Shown here: piece by piece, positions 17,180 through 26,137 of the stretch
Layout of the letters: every line of letters begins with the position of its first letter
How positions within the stretch are numbered: position 1 is the first letter of the stretch
From: Rhodopseudomonas sp.
GTDB lineage: Bacteria > Pseudomonadota > Alphaproteobacteria > Rhizobiales > Xanthobacteraceae
Assembly (NCBI GenBank): GCA_016124795.1
Contig: WGNB01000051.1
Span: forward strand, 1-64,000
Reading direction: 5' to 3'
DNA length: 64,000 nucleotides
The notes under the pieces: generated by a model
What the model saw: only the letters and a program-made list of their open reading frames with translations
Databases searched by the model: none
What the model was told of the DNA's origin: nothing
Translations under genes and position numbers: made by a program

Positions 17180-19195
17180 TCATGCCGCCTGCACGTCGAT
17201 CAGGAACTGCCGGACCTCGGCTTCCAGTTCTTCAGCCTCGACCGCGACGGCGTCGGCGAGGTCCTTGACGTCGGCGGCGGTGGCGCGAGCGTCGCTGGTG
17301 CCGCCGGCGACCTGGCTCATGGCGTCGGCGCCGTTGCGGGCTTCGCCGGAGGCACGGTTGACGCCTTCGGAAATCGCGGCGACCGCGGTATTCTGCTGGT
17401 CGACGGTAGCGGCGACCGAAATGGCGATCGAGGCCATTTCGCCGATGATCTGGTTGACGTGCTCGATCGCCCTGGCGGCGTCGGTGGCGGCCAGCTGGAT
17501 CGAACCGATCTGTCCGGCGATGTCCTCGGTCGCCCGGGCGGTCTGCCCGGCCAAAGATTTCACTTCTGAGGCGACCACCGCAAACCCGCGTCCGGCATCG
17601 CCGGCCCGCGCCGCTTCGATAGTGGCGTTGAGCGCCAGCAGATTGGTCTGTCCTGCAATCGCCTGGATCAACCCGACGACCTCGCCGATCCGGGTGGCGG
17701 CCTGGCCGAGCTGGGCCATGGTCCGGACCGCGCGCTGGGCCTCCGACACCACGCGGTCGGCGACCTCGCTGGACTTTTCGGCCTGGGCGGCGATCTCGCC
17801 GATCGATCGTGCCAATTCCTCGACCGAACTCGCGGCGACCGCGACGTTATCGGACGCCGCCGCCACGCGTTGTTCGGCGGTCAAGGCCTGCGACGAGACT
17901 TGGTCGGCCGATCTGTTGAGGTCGCTCGAACTCGTTTCGAGCTTGAGCGAGGCGGCGCGCAGCTTGCCGAGCGCGTTGCCGACCGATTGCTTGAATTGGC
18001 CGATGGTGCGCCCGATCGATTCGCTCCGCGCTTCGCGCGCCTGGCTCGCCGCGCTCTGGGTCTGCGCCAGCCGTTCGCGTTCGATCATGCTGTCGCGGAA
18101 GACGATCACGGTACGCGCCATGCCGCCAATTTCGTCGCGTGCGTGGGTCGCGGGGATTCGCGCCGACGTATCGCCGCCGGCCAGTTGCTTCATCACGTCG
18201 GCCAGGCCCTGTAGCGGACCGGTGATGCTGCGGCCGACCAGCCAACTGAAGCCGAGGCCGAGTATCACCATGACGGCGCCGACGGCGACGATTACATTGC
18301 GGGTCATGTGTTGCGACTTCGCCAAAGCCGTCGCGGCGCGCGCGGCAATGCCATTGGCCGACATGATGATGGCATCGGCGCGCGGCAGCATGTTCTGGCT
18401 GTCGATTTCGATCAGCGCGCGCAGCGGATGGGCCTTGTCGTTGGCCTCGATCCATTGGCCGAAGACGGCGACGTAATGCTTCACGTCGTTGTCCAGCTTG
18501 CCCTTCATCGCCTCGGTGCCGTCGATCAGCGCGAAGGTGTCGGTGAATTGCCGGTAGCCGGCCATGAACTGCTGCTGCGTCAGATCGCGCGGATTGAGCC
18601 GGTATTCGGCTTCGTGATGACGCATGATCAGCAGCGCCATCATCAGCTTTTTCGCTTCGGCGTCGTCGAGCCAGGTCATGTTGGCGTTGATCGCCTGCTC
18701 GATGGTGTTGCCCGCATCCTTGAGCTGGTCGCGCAGACCTTCATCATCGGAGAAACCGAGAACGTGCTGGATCGCGTTGAGCTTGTCGTAATTCGATTTG
18801 ATGTCGGAAAGTTCGCGGCGCAAGGCGGCCAGATCGTCGGCGTGGCCGCCGCCGATCAGGCTTTCGATCGAGTCGAGACTTTTGGCGGCGAGTTGCCGCG
18901 ATTGTCCGAATACGTCGAGCAGCGAATTGCGGTTGCTGCCGAAATCCTTGACCGCGATCCGCATCGAGGCGATGGCGATTTTCAGGTCGCGGCTGGCGTC
19001 GGCCAGCGCATGGGCCTTGCCGACGGTGCGGAATGCGCTGGCCACATCGTCCTCGCCGGCGATGTAAGTCACGCCGATGGCGAGAAAGCCGATCACAGGG
19101 GCGACCGCCAGCACCACGATTCGGGAGCGAACCGAGAGGGCGGTAAACCGGCGTCTCAACCAGTCCCGTCGAAGCGATGGTTTTTTCAAGCGCAT
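17180..19195 (-). CDS. Methyl-accepting chemotaxis protein with helical bundle sensor
   Basis: 671 residues. TM1 is about residues 25-45 and TM2 about 298-318, so the periplasmic sensor is about 250 residues. It looks all-helical and of the HBM size class, which commonly senses small organic acids. HAMP follows TM2 ([22 protein letters not shown]). The signalling domain has the conserved tip region [28 protein letters not shown]-type sequence near 510-540. There is no C-terminal CheR-binding pentapeptide. It is an orphan receptor: no che genes are in the window. Its position between ccr and mcd hints that it could sense a carbon source, which is inference. Confidence 0.92.
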   Translation of the reverse strand: MRLKKPSLRRDWLRRRFTALSVRSRIVVLAVAPVIGFLAIGVTYIAGEDDVASAFRTVGKAHALADASRDLKIAIASMRIAVKDFGSNRNSLLDVFGQSRQLAAKSLDSIESLIGGGHADDLAALRRELSDIKSNYDKLNAIQHVLGFSDDEGLRDQLKDAGNTIEQAINANMTWLDDAEAKKLMMALLIMRHHEAEYRLNPRDLTQQQFMAGYRQFTDTFALIDGTEAMKGKLDNDVKHYVAVFGQWIEANDKAHPLRALIEIDSQNMLPRADAIIMSANGIAARAATALAKSQHMTRNVIVAVGAVMVILGLGFSWLVGRSITGPLQGLADVMKQLAGGDTSARIPATHARDEIGGMARTVIVFRDSMIERERLAQTQSAASQAREARSESIGRTIGQFKQSVGNALGKLRAASLKLETSSSDLNRSADQVSSQALTAEQRVAAASDNVAVAASSVEELARSIGEIAAQAEKSSEVADRVVSEAQRAVRTMAQLGQAATRIGEVVGLIQAIAGQTNLLALNATIEAARAGDAGRGFAVVASEVKSLAGQTARATEDIAGQIGSIQLAATDAARAIEHVNQIIGEMASIAISVAATVDQQNTAVAAISEGVNRASGEARNGADAMSQVAGGTSDARATAADVKDLADAVAVEAEELEAEVRQFLIDVQAA

Positions 19196-19418
19196 GAACC
19201 CGGTTCAATTCAGCCGGTGAGGGGAAATATAGCCTAAAGTGGTACTTCGATAGGAAAGCGCGAAATGGTTAAAATTGTAGCAATATGCGATCTCGTTAAG
19301 CACTGACGTTTTCGGCGTCACAAGCTCGGTCGGCTTTGCATTTGTGCACTGCACGCATAGACTGTTGCTTGCCGGCGCTACCCTTTGCCCCCCTAGTCCC
19401 GCGGACCCAGAGGATTCA

Positions 19419-21095
19419 ATGCCAATTGCCGCCACCCGCTCCAGCACTGAATTCGATCTGGTCGACGTCAGCCGCGAGGCGACCGCCGCGCTTGAGGCGC
19501 TGCTGGCCGACGCCACCGCCAAAGTGCGGACCCGGGTCGTGGTCGAGGGCCATGTCGTCGCCAAACTGCTCGACCGCGAGCAGCGCGCGACCCACGGGCT
19601 GGCCTGGCTCGCGACGTATGTCGAGGCGGTGCGGCAACTGAGCGCCTACGCCGAGCGGATGACCGCGGAGGGTCAGTTCGGCGAACTCGAGGAACAACTC
19701 GTCCGCATTGGCATCGGCGAATGCCTGGCCCAGGTCCTCGGCGGCATTCCGATGAGCCAGGGTGAGGTGGTGCGACCGAGCGATATGGGCCTGACCATGG
19801 CTCAGGTGACGGCCCGCATAACGCCGCGCATTGAAAGCCTGATCGCCGACGGCAACACTGCCGAACGCCGCGCGCGGTTGATGACGCTGATGCGGGGCAG
19901 CCACGGCGCCACTGTCGGCGCCTGCGGCCTCGACGACACGCTCGAGTCGATCCGCGAGGAAATGCGCCGCTTCGCCAATGCCGAGGTGATCGAACACGCT
20001 CAGGGTTGGCATCGCACCAACAGCTATATCCCGCTTGAGATCATCGCCCAGATGTCCGAACTCGGTGTGTTCGGGTTGACGATCCCGGAAGATTTCGGCG
20101 GCATGGGTCTCGGCAAGGAATCGATGTGCGTGGTGTCGGAAGAGCTATCACGCGGTTATATCGGCGTCGGTTCGTTGGGTACCCGTTCGGAAATCGCGGC
20201 CGAACTCATTCTCGGTGGCGGCACCAATGAGCAGAAAGCGAAATGGTTGCCGAAGATCGCGTCCGGCGAGGTGCTGCCGACAGCGGTGTTCACCGAGCCG
20301 AACACCGGCTCCGATCTGGCCTCGCTGAAGACCCGTGCGGTACGCGAAGGCAATGTTTACAAGGTTTACGGCAACAAAACCTGGATCACCCATCCGGTGC
20401 GCGCGGACCTGATGACGCTGTTGGTGCGGACCAATCCGAAAGAGCCCGGCCATCGCGGTCTGTCGATGCTGCTCGCCGAAAAGCCGCGCGGCACCGACGC
20501 CGATCCGTTTCCGGTCAAGGGCATGACCGGCACCGAGATCGAGGTGCTCGGCTATCGCGGCATGAAGGAATACGAGATCGCCTTTGACGGTTTCGAGGTC
20601 AAGGCCGAGAACCTGCTCGGCGGCGTCGAGGGCCTCGGCTTCAAGCAATTGATGCAGACTTTCGAATCCGCTCGCATCCAGACCGCGGCGCGCGCCATCG
20701 GTGTCGCGCAGGCGGCGATGGAGCAGGCGATGGCCTATGCCGAAAGCCGCATCCAGTTCAGCCGTCCGATCGCGGAATTTCCGCGCGTCGCCGACAAGAT
20801 CGTGATGATGGCGGTTGAAATCATGATTGCGCGCCAGCTGACCTATCACGCCGCGCGCGAAAAGGACTCCGGCCGGCGTTGCGATCTCGAGGCCGGCATG
20901 GCCAAGCTCTACGGCGCGCGTGTCGCCTGGGCCAGCGCCGACAACGCCGTGCAGGTGCACGGCGGCAATGGCTTCGCGCTCGAGTTTCCGGCATCGCGCA
21001 TTTTGTGCGACGCGCGCATCCTCAATATCTTTGAGGGCGCGGCGGAAATTCAAGCCCAGGTGATTGCGCGCCGCCTGCTCGACGGCACCAATTAG
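19419..21095 (+). CDS. mcd: (2S)-Methylsuccinyl-CoA dehydrogenase
   Basis: 558 residues from ATG 19419 (AGAGGA about 6 bases upstream). It is an acyl-CoA dehydrogenase with an unusual N-terminal extension of about 160 residues, as in Rhodobacter Mcd, and it oxidises methylsuccinyl-CoA to mesaconyl-CoA in the ethylmalonyl-CoA pathway. The flavoprotein core shows FTEPNTGSDLASLKTRA, IQFSRPIAEFPRVADKIV, QVHGGNGFALEFPASRILCD and the C-terminal IFEGAAEIQ, whose Glu539 is at the place of the catalytic base. The extension plus the ecm/ccr neighbours distinguish it from ordinary fatty acyl-CoA dehydrogenases. Confidence 0.9.
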   Translation: MPIAATRSSTEFDLVDVSREATAALEALLADATAKVRTRVVVEGHVVAKLLDREQRATHGLAWLATYVEAVRQLSAYAERMTAEGQFGELEEQLVRIGIGECLAQVLGGIPMSQGEVVRPSDMGLTMAQVTARITPRIESLIADGNTAERRARLMTLMRGSHGATVGACGLDDTLESIREEMRRFANAEVIEHAQGWHRTNSYIPLEIIAQMSELGVFGLTIPEDFGGMGLGKESMCVVSEELSRGYIGVGSLGTRSEIAAELILGGGTNEQKAKWLPKIASGEVLPTAVFTEPNTGSDLASLKTRAVREGNVYKVYGNKTWITHPVRADLMTLLVRTNPKEPGHRGLSMLLAEKPRGTDADPFPVKGMTGTEIEVLGYRGMKEYEIAFDGFEVKAENLLGGVEGLGFKQLMQTFESARIQTAARAIGVAQAAMEQAMAYAESRIQFSRPIAEFPRVADKIVMMAVEIMIARQLTYHAAREKDSGRRCDLEAGMAKLYGARVAWASADNAVQVHGGNGFALEFPASRILCDARILNIFEGAAEIQAQVIARRLLDGTN

Positions 21096-21147
21096 CCTTA
21101 TTGCCGCATCATACTCGTCCTTGAAACCGGACGGCCTCCCGCCGCGT

Positions 21148-21161
21148 TTGATCTTAAGCAA
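21148..21161 (+). promoter_or_regulatory. FixK/FNR-type box
   Basis: TTGA-TCTTAA-GCAA fits the alphaproteobacterial FixK2 pattern TTG(A/C)-N6-(T/G)CAA exactly. Its centre is about 81 bases before the start codon of the gene at 21236. A class II FixK promoter (box at -40) would therefore start transcription near 21195, leaving a 40-base leader. This suggests induction at low oxygen. The pattern is degenerate, so a chance match is possible. Confidence 0.5.
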
Positions 21162-21235
21162 ACCGCGCGCGGCGCGGCTGCCTTACGGTCACGATCGTTG
21201 TTCTGCGATCGACGTTCATCGAGGGAGGTATATTG

Positions 21236-21703
21236 ATGTCGGCTTTATCGATTCATGAAGGCGAGTGGGTCGTCGTTTGCGACGGCGGCAAGGCGCTGAT
21301 TCTGGAAAATGCCGGCGACGGCAAATTCCCCAATTTGCGGACCCGCGACGTTTTCGAGCACAAGGCGCTCGCCACCCACGATCTGGGCACCGACAAGCCG
21401 GGCCGGTCGCACAGTTCGGTCGGGCACGGTCGTAGCGCGGTCGCCCAGACCGACTGGCACGACCAGGAGGAGCAGGCCTTCCTCGCCGATCTGGTGCAGA
21501 AGCTTGAAGCCGCCATTACCGCTCAGAAGGTCAAGTCGCTGATTGTGGTGGCGCCGCCGCGTGCGCTTGGCGTGCTGCGGCCGGCCTATAGCGGGGCGCT
21601 GCGGGCCGCGGTGCGGATCGAACTGGACAAGGACCTGGTCAAGCTGCCGGTGCATGAGATCGAGAAGCATCTCACTGCCGGCCATGCGGCGGCATCGGCC
21701 TGA
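21236..21703 (+). CDS. Host attachment family protein
   Basis: 155 residues from ATG 21236, which has a near-perfect SD (GGGAGGT at 21223-21229, 6 bases away). Soluble, with no signal peptide. The N-terminal strand WVVVCDGGKALILEN, the central basic loop with SHSSVGHGRSAVAQTDWHDQEE and the late VAPPRALGVLRP match the Pfam family described as required for attachment to host cells (first seen in Agrobacterium). The fold resembles eRF1-domain-like proteins. Biochemical function is not established. A FixK-like box lies upstream, suggesting microaerobic expression. Confidence 0.85.
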   Translation: MSALSIHEGEWVVVCDGGKALILENAGDGKFPNLRTRDVFEHKALATHDLGTDKPGRSHSSVGHGRSAVAQTDWHDQEEQAFLADLVQKLEAAITAQKVKSLIVVAPPRALGVLRPAYSGALRAAVRIELDKDLVKLPVHEIEKHLTAGHAAASA

Positions 21704-21740
21704 GATCATCGCACGCGAGCGAAACCGAGAAAACCATGAC

Positions 21741-21770
21741 GGGCCGGCTCTCGCGAACGGGGGCTGGCCC
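21741..21770 (+). terminator. Possible hairpin terminator after the host-attachment gene
   Basis: GGGCCGGC (21741-21748) can pair with GCTGGCCC (21763-21770) with one G-T pair around a 14-base loop, 38 bases after the stop. No T-run follows, so intrinsic termination would be weak. It may simply be a GC-rich palindrome. Confidence 0.35.
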
Positions 21771-21827
21771 GTTGCCGATTTCGGCCAGACGGTCCCGGAA
21801 AGCCCACCGGCGTGCCGCCTTTTTCTA

Positions 21828-21905
21828 CTGTGGCTGACCCGCTGGTCGTCCAATTGTGGCCGACCTGCCGGGCTTTCGATTGTGGCTGGCCCGCCACGGC
21901 GACGA
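21828..21905 (+). repeat. Three degenerate 26-nt tandem units
   Basis: Units begin at 21828, 21854 and 21880. Each opens with a version of TTGTGGCTGACCCGCC (unit 1 CTGTGGCTGACCCGCT, unit 2 TTGTGGCCGACCTGCC, unit 3 TTGTGGCTGGCCCGCC). The remaining ten bases of each unit differ. The array sits in the leader of the binding-protein gene at 21959. Confidence 0.5.
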
Positions 21906-21958
21906 TGCTATGGTCGCGCCGAATCTCTGAGAAAAGTGAACTTGGACCGGGTCGGCGC

Positions 21959-22888
21959 ATGGTTGGACTTCATCGGATCGGCGGTTTCGGCGCGGGCCTC
22001 CTGGCGCTGGTCTTGGCGTCTTGCGCCGTCGTGAGCGCGTCGTCGCAGGCGCGGGCGCAGGCGCATCCGTTGCAAGAACGCCCGAAGCCGATGACCGAGC
22101 CCGATGCCAATCCCGTCAGCAATCCGATTGCGGTGCCGGGGTTCTGGGATCCGCGCCGCCGGCCGGAGCGCCCCGATCTGTCGCGCATCAGCGTCATACG
22201 TTTCCTGACCGAGACCGATTATCCGCCGTTCAATTATGCCGGGACCGACGGTGCGCCGGCCGGCTTCAACGTCGATCTGGCGCGGATGATCTGCGAGGAG
22301 ATCAAGGTTCCCTGCACGGTGCAGATGCGGCGTTTCGATACGCTGATCAACGCGCTGAACGTCAATCAGGGCGATGCCATCATCGCCTCGCTGGCCGCGA
22401 CGCCGGCGATGCGCCTGCGCGTCGATTTCAGCGATCCTTATTACCGGACGCCGGCGCGTTTCGTGGCGCGGCGCGATTCGCCGGTCAAGGACGTGCGACC
22501 GCAAGCCCTGGAAGCCCGAAAGATTGGCGTGGTCGCCGGCACCGCGCACGAGGCCTATATCAAGACCCTCTATACCGAAGCTGAACTGCATGCGTATCCG
22601 AACGCCGCCGACGCGCGCGCCGCGCTGAAAAACGGCGAGGTCGATCTGTTGTTCGGCGACGGCATTTCGCTGGCGTTCTGGCTCAACGGCACCGATTCGG
22701 CGAAGTGCTGCGAATTTCGCGGTGGGCCTTATATGGAGAGTCAGTATTTCGGCGAAGGCGTTGGTATCGCCGTCAAGCATGGCAACGATCTGTTGCGTCA
22801 GGCTTTCAACTGGGCGCTGTTCCGGTTGTGGGAGAAGGGCCGCTTCACCGATTTGTGGCTGAGATATTTTCCGATCAGCCCGTTCTGA
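21959..22888 (+). CDS. Family 3 solute-binding protein (amino-acid ABC type), probable lipoprotein
   Basis: 309 residues from ATG 21959. In-frame upstream Mets exist but would precede the signal sequence. The signal ends in a lipobox LVLASC, so the protein is probably anchored in the periplasm. The binding-protein domain opens ISVIRFLTETDYPPFNYAGTDG, followed by GFNVDLARMIC, INALNVNQGDAIIASLAATP and a C-terminal LFRLWEKGRFTDLWLRYFP. This is the ligand-binding fold of polar amino-acid ABC transporters. No permease or ATPase genes adjoin it, so it is an orphan or has been recruited for another role. Confidence 0.85.
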   Translation: MVGLHRIGGFGAGLLALVLASCAVVSASSQARAQAHPLQERPKPMTEPDANPVSNPIAVPGFWDPRRRPERPDLSRISVIRFLTETDYPPFNYAGTDGAPAGFNVDLARMICEEIKVPCTVQMRRFDTLINALNVNQGDAIIASLAATPAMRLRVDFSDPYYRTPARFVARRDSPVKDVRPQALEARKIGVVAGTAHEAYIKTLYTEAELHAYPNAADARAALKNGEVDLLFGDGISLAFWLNGTDSAKCCEFRGGPYMESQYFGEGVGIAVKHGNDLLRQAFNWALFRLWEKGRFTDLWLRYFPISPF

Positions 22889-22953
22889 ATTGTGCCGTCA
22901 CCTTGAAGCTCGCTGCTTTCGCGGCTCGCGAGTCACGATGACGGGTTAAGCGA

Positions 22954-24207
22954 TCAATGCCGGCTTCGCAGCCACATCAGCGCGCCTCTGGCCGCCGCCA
23001 TGCCGGTGGCGAAGCTGGCCTGCAACAAATACCCGCCGGTCGGCGCTTCCCAGTCGAGCATTTCGCCGGCCGCGAACACACCGGGACATTTCGTCAGCAT
23101 GAAGTCGTCGTCCAGTTCGGCGAAGGCGATGCCACCGGCGCTCGATATCGCCTTCGCGATCGGCTGAGTGCCGGTGAGATGCACCGGCACGGCTTTGATC
23201 AACGCGGCAAGGTCCTGCGTTTTCAATGACGACAGCGGTTTGCCGAAGGCCAACGAGGCTTCATGCAGCAGGCCGGTGGCCGGACCGGTGAGTCGCGCCG
23301 CCTTGCGCAATACATTGGACAGCGATTGCTTGCCGCGCGGCTGGTCGAGCTTCGCGATCAGCGCGGCTACGGATAGATCGGGCGACAGGTCGATGGTGAT
23401 CGTGGCTTTGCCCGTCTTGTCGATGGCATCGCGCAGCGGCCCCGACAGCGCATAGATCGCGCCGCCTTCCAGTCCGTCGCGAGTCACCATCAGTTCGCCG
23501 CGCACGGTCCGGCCCTCGAAGCCGACGGTCAGCGGTTTAAGCGGCTGGCCTTCAAAGGCGCGGAACTTGTCGGTCCAGTCGACGGTGAAGCCACAGTTGC
23601 TCGGCCGCAATGGCGCGATGGCGACACCGCGCGCGGTCAGAAAGTCGGACCAATCGCCGTCCGAGCCGAGCTTGGGCCAACTGGCGCCGCCGAGCGCCAG
23701 AACAGTGACGTCGGGCCGGGCCACGATTTCGCTGCCGTCATGAATGAAGCGCAGTTGGCCGGCCTCGTCCCAACCGGTCCAGCGATGACGCAAGGCGAAT
23801 GTCACGTTCAGGTCGGCATGGCGTTTGAGCCAGGCGCGCAACAGCGGCGAGGTTTTCAGCGTCGTTGGAAAGACGCGCCCGCTCGATCCGATAAAGGTCG
23901 GCTGGCCGAGCCCATCCGACCAGGCGCGGAGCGCCGACGGTGGAAAGGTTTCGATGGCTTGCCGCAGTTGCGGCGCGAGCCCGTCATATCGGGCGAGGAA
24001 AGCGTCGATGTTTTCGCTATGCGTCAAGTTGAGGCCGCCGCGTCCGGCCAGCAGGAATTTGCGGCCGACCGACGCCATCTGATCGTAGACCGTGACCGCG
24101 ACGCCGGCTTGCGCCAACATTTCGGCAGCGATCAGTCCGGCCGGCCCCCCGCCGACAACGGCCGCGGTTCTGATGGCGGTAACGGGACTATTCGAGGTCG
24201 CGGACAA
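22954..24207 (-). CDS. TIGR03862-type flavoprotein (HI0933/YhiN-like NAD(P)/FAD oxidoreductase)
   Basis: 417 residues from a TTG at 24207, since no ATG or GTG exists before the FAD motif. The N-terminal dinucleotide fold is VVGGGPAGLIAAEMLAQAG, followed by the family signature GRKFLLAGRGGLNLTHSE. A middle insert domain is followed by the second FAD signature GVFAAGEMLDWEAPTGGYLLQAS near the C-terminus. The family is widespread, with the biochemical role poorly defined. It sits downstream of the OPT transporter gene on the same strand with 45 bp between, so the two may share a transcript. Confidence 0.9.
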   Translation of the reverse strand: MSATSNSPVTAIRTAAVVGGGPAGLIAAEMLAQAGVAVTVYDQMASVGRKFLLAGRGGLNLTHSENIDAFLARYDGLAPQLRQAIETFPPSALRAWSDGLGQPTFIGSSGRVFPTTLKTSPLLRAWLKRHADLNVTFALRHRWTGWDEAGQLRFIHDGSEIVARPDVTVLALGGASWPKLGSDGDWSDFLTARGVAIAPLRPSNCGFTVDWTDKFRAFEGQPLKPLTVGFEGRTVRGELMVTRDGLEGGAIYALSGPLRDAIDKTGKATITIDLSPDLSVAALIAKLDQPRGKQSLSNVLRKAARLTGPATGLLHEASLAFGKPLSSLKTQDLAALIKAVPVHLTGTQPIAKAISSAGGIAFAELDDDFMLTKCPGVFAAGEMLDWEAPTGGYLLQASFATGMAAARGALMWLRSRH

Positions 24208-24252
24208 AGGTCGTCTTCTTTCGCATCAAAGCCGGGGCCACAAGAGCTGAAG

Positions 24253-26025
24253 CTATTTGAATAGATGAATCGCGATCGTGAAGATGCCCATCAGGCTTTC
24301 ACCGGCGACCAGCCCGGCCGCCACCGGGAGCGTATAGCGCGCCGCGAGGGTCGGGTTAATGCGCATGAACAATGCCGCGACCGCTGAACCCAGGAATAGC
24401 GAAATCGAATTCCAGGCCGGTATGACCAGAGCCAGTCCCAGAGCCGGCGCGCTTGGCAACAGCCGGGCGTAGCGTTCCGGCAGCAGGTGTTCGGCGACCG
24501 CCAGCGCCAGACCGAGCGGCGCGGCAATCGCAATCGCCGCAAGCGCGCTGGGGGGCAGGGAGGTCAGGCCTTGCGCCAATGCCTGTGCGACGGCCTTCCA
24601 GGTCGCGACCGCCGGTGCCGGCCATTGTGGCGTGATCAGCATGGTCGCCGGATCCGGGATCAGCAGCAGATAACACAGCGTGCCGACGATGCTGCCAATC
24701 AGGATGCCGAAGCTCTGCGCGATGATCTGCAATCGCGGGGTTGCGCCGACCGCGAGGCCGGTACGCAGGTCGGTCATCAGGTCGGCGCTTTGTCCGGCGG
24801 CGCCGCCGGTGACATTGGCGGTCATCAGGTTGGCCGCCATGTTGCCCGGCGCGATCAGCCCGAAGGTCAGTTGTGTGACCTTGCCGAGTGCGCCAATCGG
24901 GGTGATGCCGGTCTCGCCGGTGACCCGGCAGGCGACAATGGCGAGGATGAAGCTCAGCGCCACCGCGAGCAGCGCCATCAACGGATCGATATGGAAGAAG
25001 GCGGATGAGGCGATGGTCAGTGCGGCGGCCGTCGCGACAAGCGCCACGCCGGAACGCCAATCGATGCGCCAGCTTGCGTTGCGTGCGCGGTCTTCGGCGC
25101 GATGGCGGCGGGCCGAGGCGGCGATGGTGAGTAACGAGGAGGTCAACGACGATACCACCAGCAGCGTCACGCCAGGCCATAGCAGCCAGGTGATCAGCGG
25201 CTCGTACCAGGTTTCGTTGGCGGCACCGGCCTGCGCCCAGCCGTGGGCGATGGCGAGCGGCGACAGCACCAGCCAGCCGATGACAGTGCCGATCAACAGC
25301 GACAGGCCGGCGCGCAGGCCGATGATCGCACCGAAGCCGAGCATCAGCAGCGACGGGTCGAAGGCGAAGCCGAGATTGGCAAAACTGATGCCGCCGGGTG
25401 CGGCGGCGCGCAATGCGGCCCAGGTGGGAAACGTCAACGGCAGCGCAAAGCGGGGACCGACCGCGCCGAGATCGACGATCAGCTTGATCGCTCCCGCGAG
25501 TCCGGCCGCGCTTAATAACGCATGTAAGCGCTGCGCGGCGTCGCGGGTCCGGGCGTGGATCTCGCGCAAGGTTTCAGCGGTGGCGACGCCGGCCGGAAAC
25601 GGCAGCTTCTCACGCACCAGCATGGCCTCGCGCAAGGAGGCCGCGACAAAGACGCCGAGAATGCTGACTAGAAACACCCATAGCATGAGCCAGGGCCAGG
25701 CCAGCGTCTGCCCGGTCAGAATGGTCAGCGCCGGGATCGGCGCAACCAGTCCGCCGGACACGATCGAGGCCGCCGCCGACGCCGCGGTCTGGTTGATGTT
25801 GTTTTCCAAAAGGCCAAGTGACGGCGCCCGGCCGGCGCGGTGTGCCGCGCCCCAGAACCCGAAGGCCAGCAGGCCGGCGGCAATCGACATGTTGAACGAC
25901 CAGCCGATCTTGAGGCCGCTATAGACGTTGCAGGGGGTCAGCACCGCGCCGATGACGAGGCCGGTCAGCACGGCTCGCAGGGTCAGTTCGCGTGTTGCGG
26001 CGGAAAGGGGCGCGCTCCGTGACAT
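24253..26025 (-). CDS. OPT family oligopeptide/metal-chelate transporter
   Basis: 590 residues, ATG 26025, with about 14-16 hydrophobic helices. The N-terminal ELTLRAVLTGLVIGAVLTPCNVYSGLKIG segment is the opening typical of the OPT superfamily, and NNINQTAASAAASIVSGGL and GNMAANLMTANVTGGAAGQ are conserved-looking loops. Members import oligopeptides or metal-ligand complexes by proton symport. The prokaryotic branch has few tested substrates. It diverges from lysS with about 110 bp between. Confidence 0.9.
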   Translation of the reverse strand: MSRSAPLSAATRELTLRAVLTGLVIGAVLTPCNVYSGLKIGWSFNMSIAAGLLAFGFWGAAHRAGRAPSLGLLENNINQTAASAAASIVSGGLVAPIPALTILTGQTLAWPWLMLWVFLVSILGVFVAASLREAMLVREKLPFPAGVATAETLREIHARTRDAAQRLHALLSAAGLAGAIKLIVDLGAVGPRFALPLTFPTWAALRAAAPGGISFANLGFAFDPSLLMLGFGAIIGLRAGLSLLIGTVIGWLVLSPLAIAHGWAQAGAANETWYEPLITWLLWPGVTLLVVSSLTSSLLTIAASARRHRAEDRARNASWRIDWRSGVALVATAAALTIASSAFFHIDPLMALLAVALSFILAIVACRVTGETGITPIGALGKVTQLTFGLIAPGNMAANLMTANVTGGAAGQSADLMTDLRTGLAVGATPRLQIIAQSFGILIGSIVGTLCYLLLIPDPATMLITPQWPAPAVATWKAVAQALAQGLTSLPPSALAAIAIAAPLGLALAVAEHLLPERYARLLPSAPALGLALVIPAWNSISLFLGSAVAALFMRINPTLAARYTLPVAAGLVAGESLMGIFTIAIHLFK

Positions 26026-26089
26026 GACCCCGATCTAGGCCATCCGGCTGCGGTCGGGTACCCCTCAAAGGACTGTTTTGCGGCGCGAT

Positions 26090-26118
26090 TTGACGGAACT
26101 TGGCGCCTTGCCTATGTC
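26090..26118 (+). promoter_or_regulatory. Putative sigma-70 promoter for lysS
   Basis: TTGACG (26090-26095) and TATGTC (26113-26118) are 17 bases apart. Transcription would begin near 26125, just ahead of GGAG (26128-26131). This would leave the ATGs at 26138 or 26144 as the usable starts and exclude the earlier in-frame codons at 26078 and 26114. Confidence 0.4.
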
Positions 26119-26137
26119 TGCGGCACTGGAGTGCATG

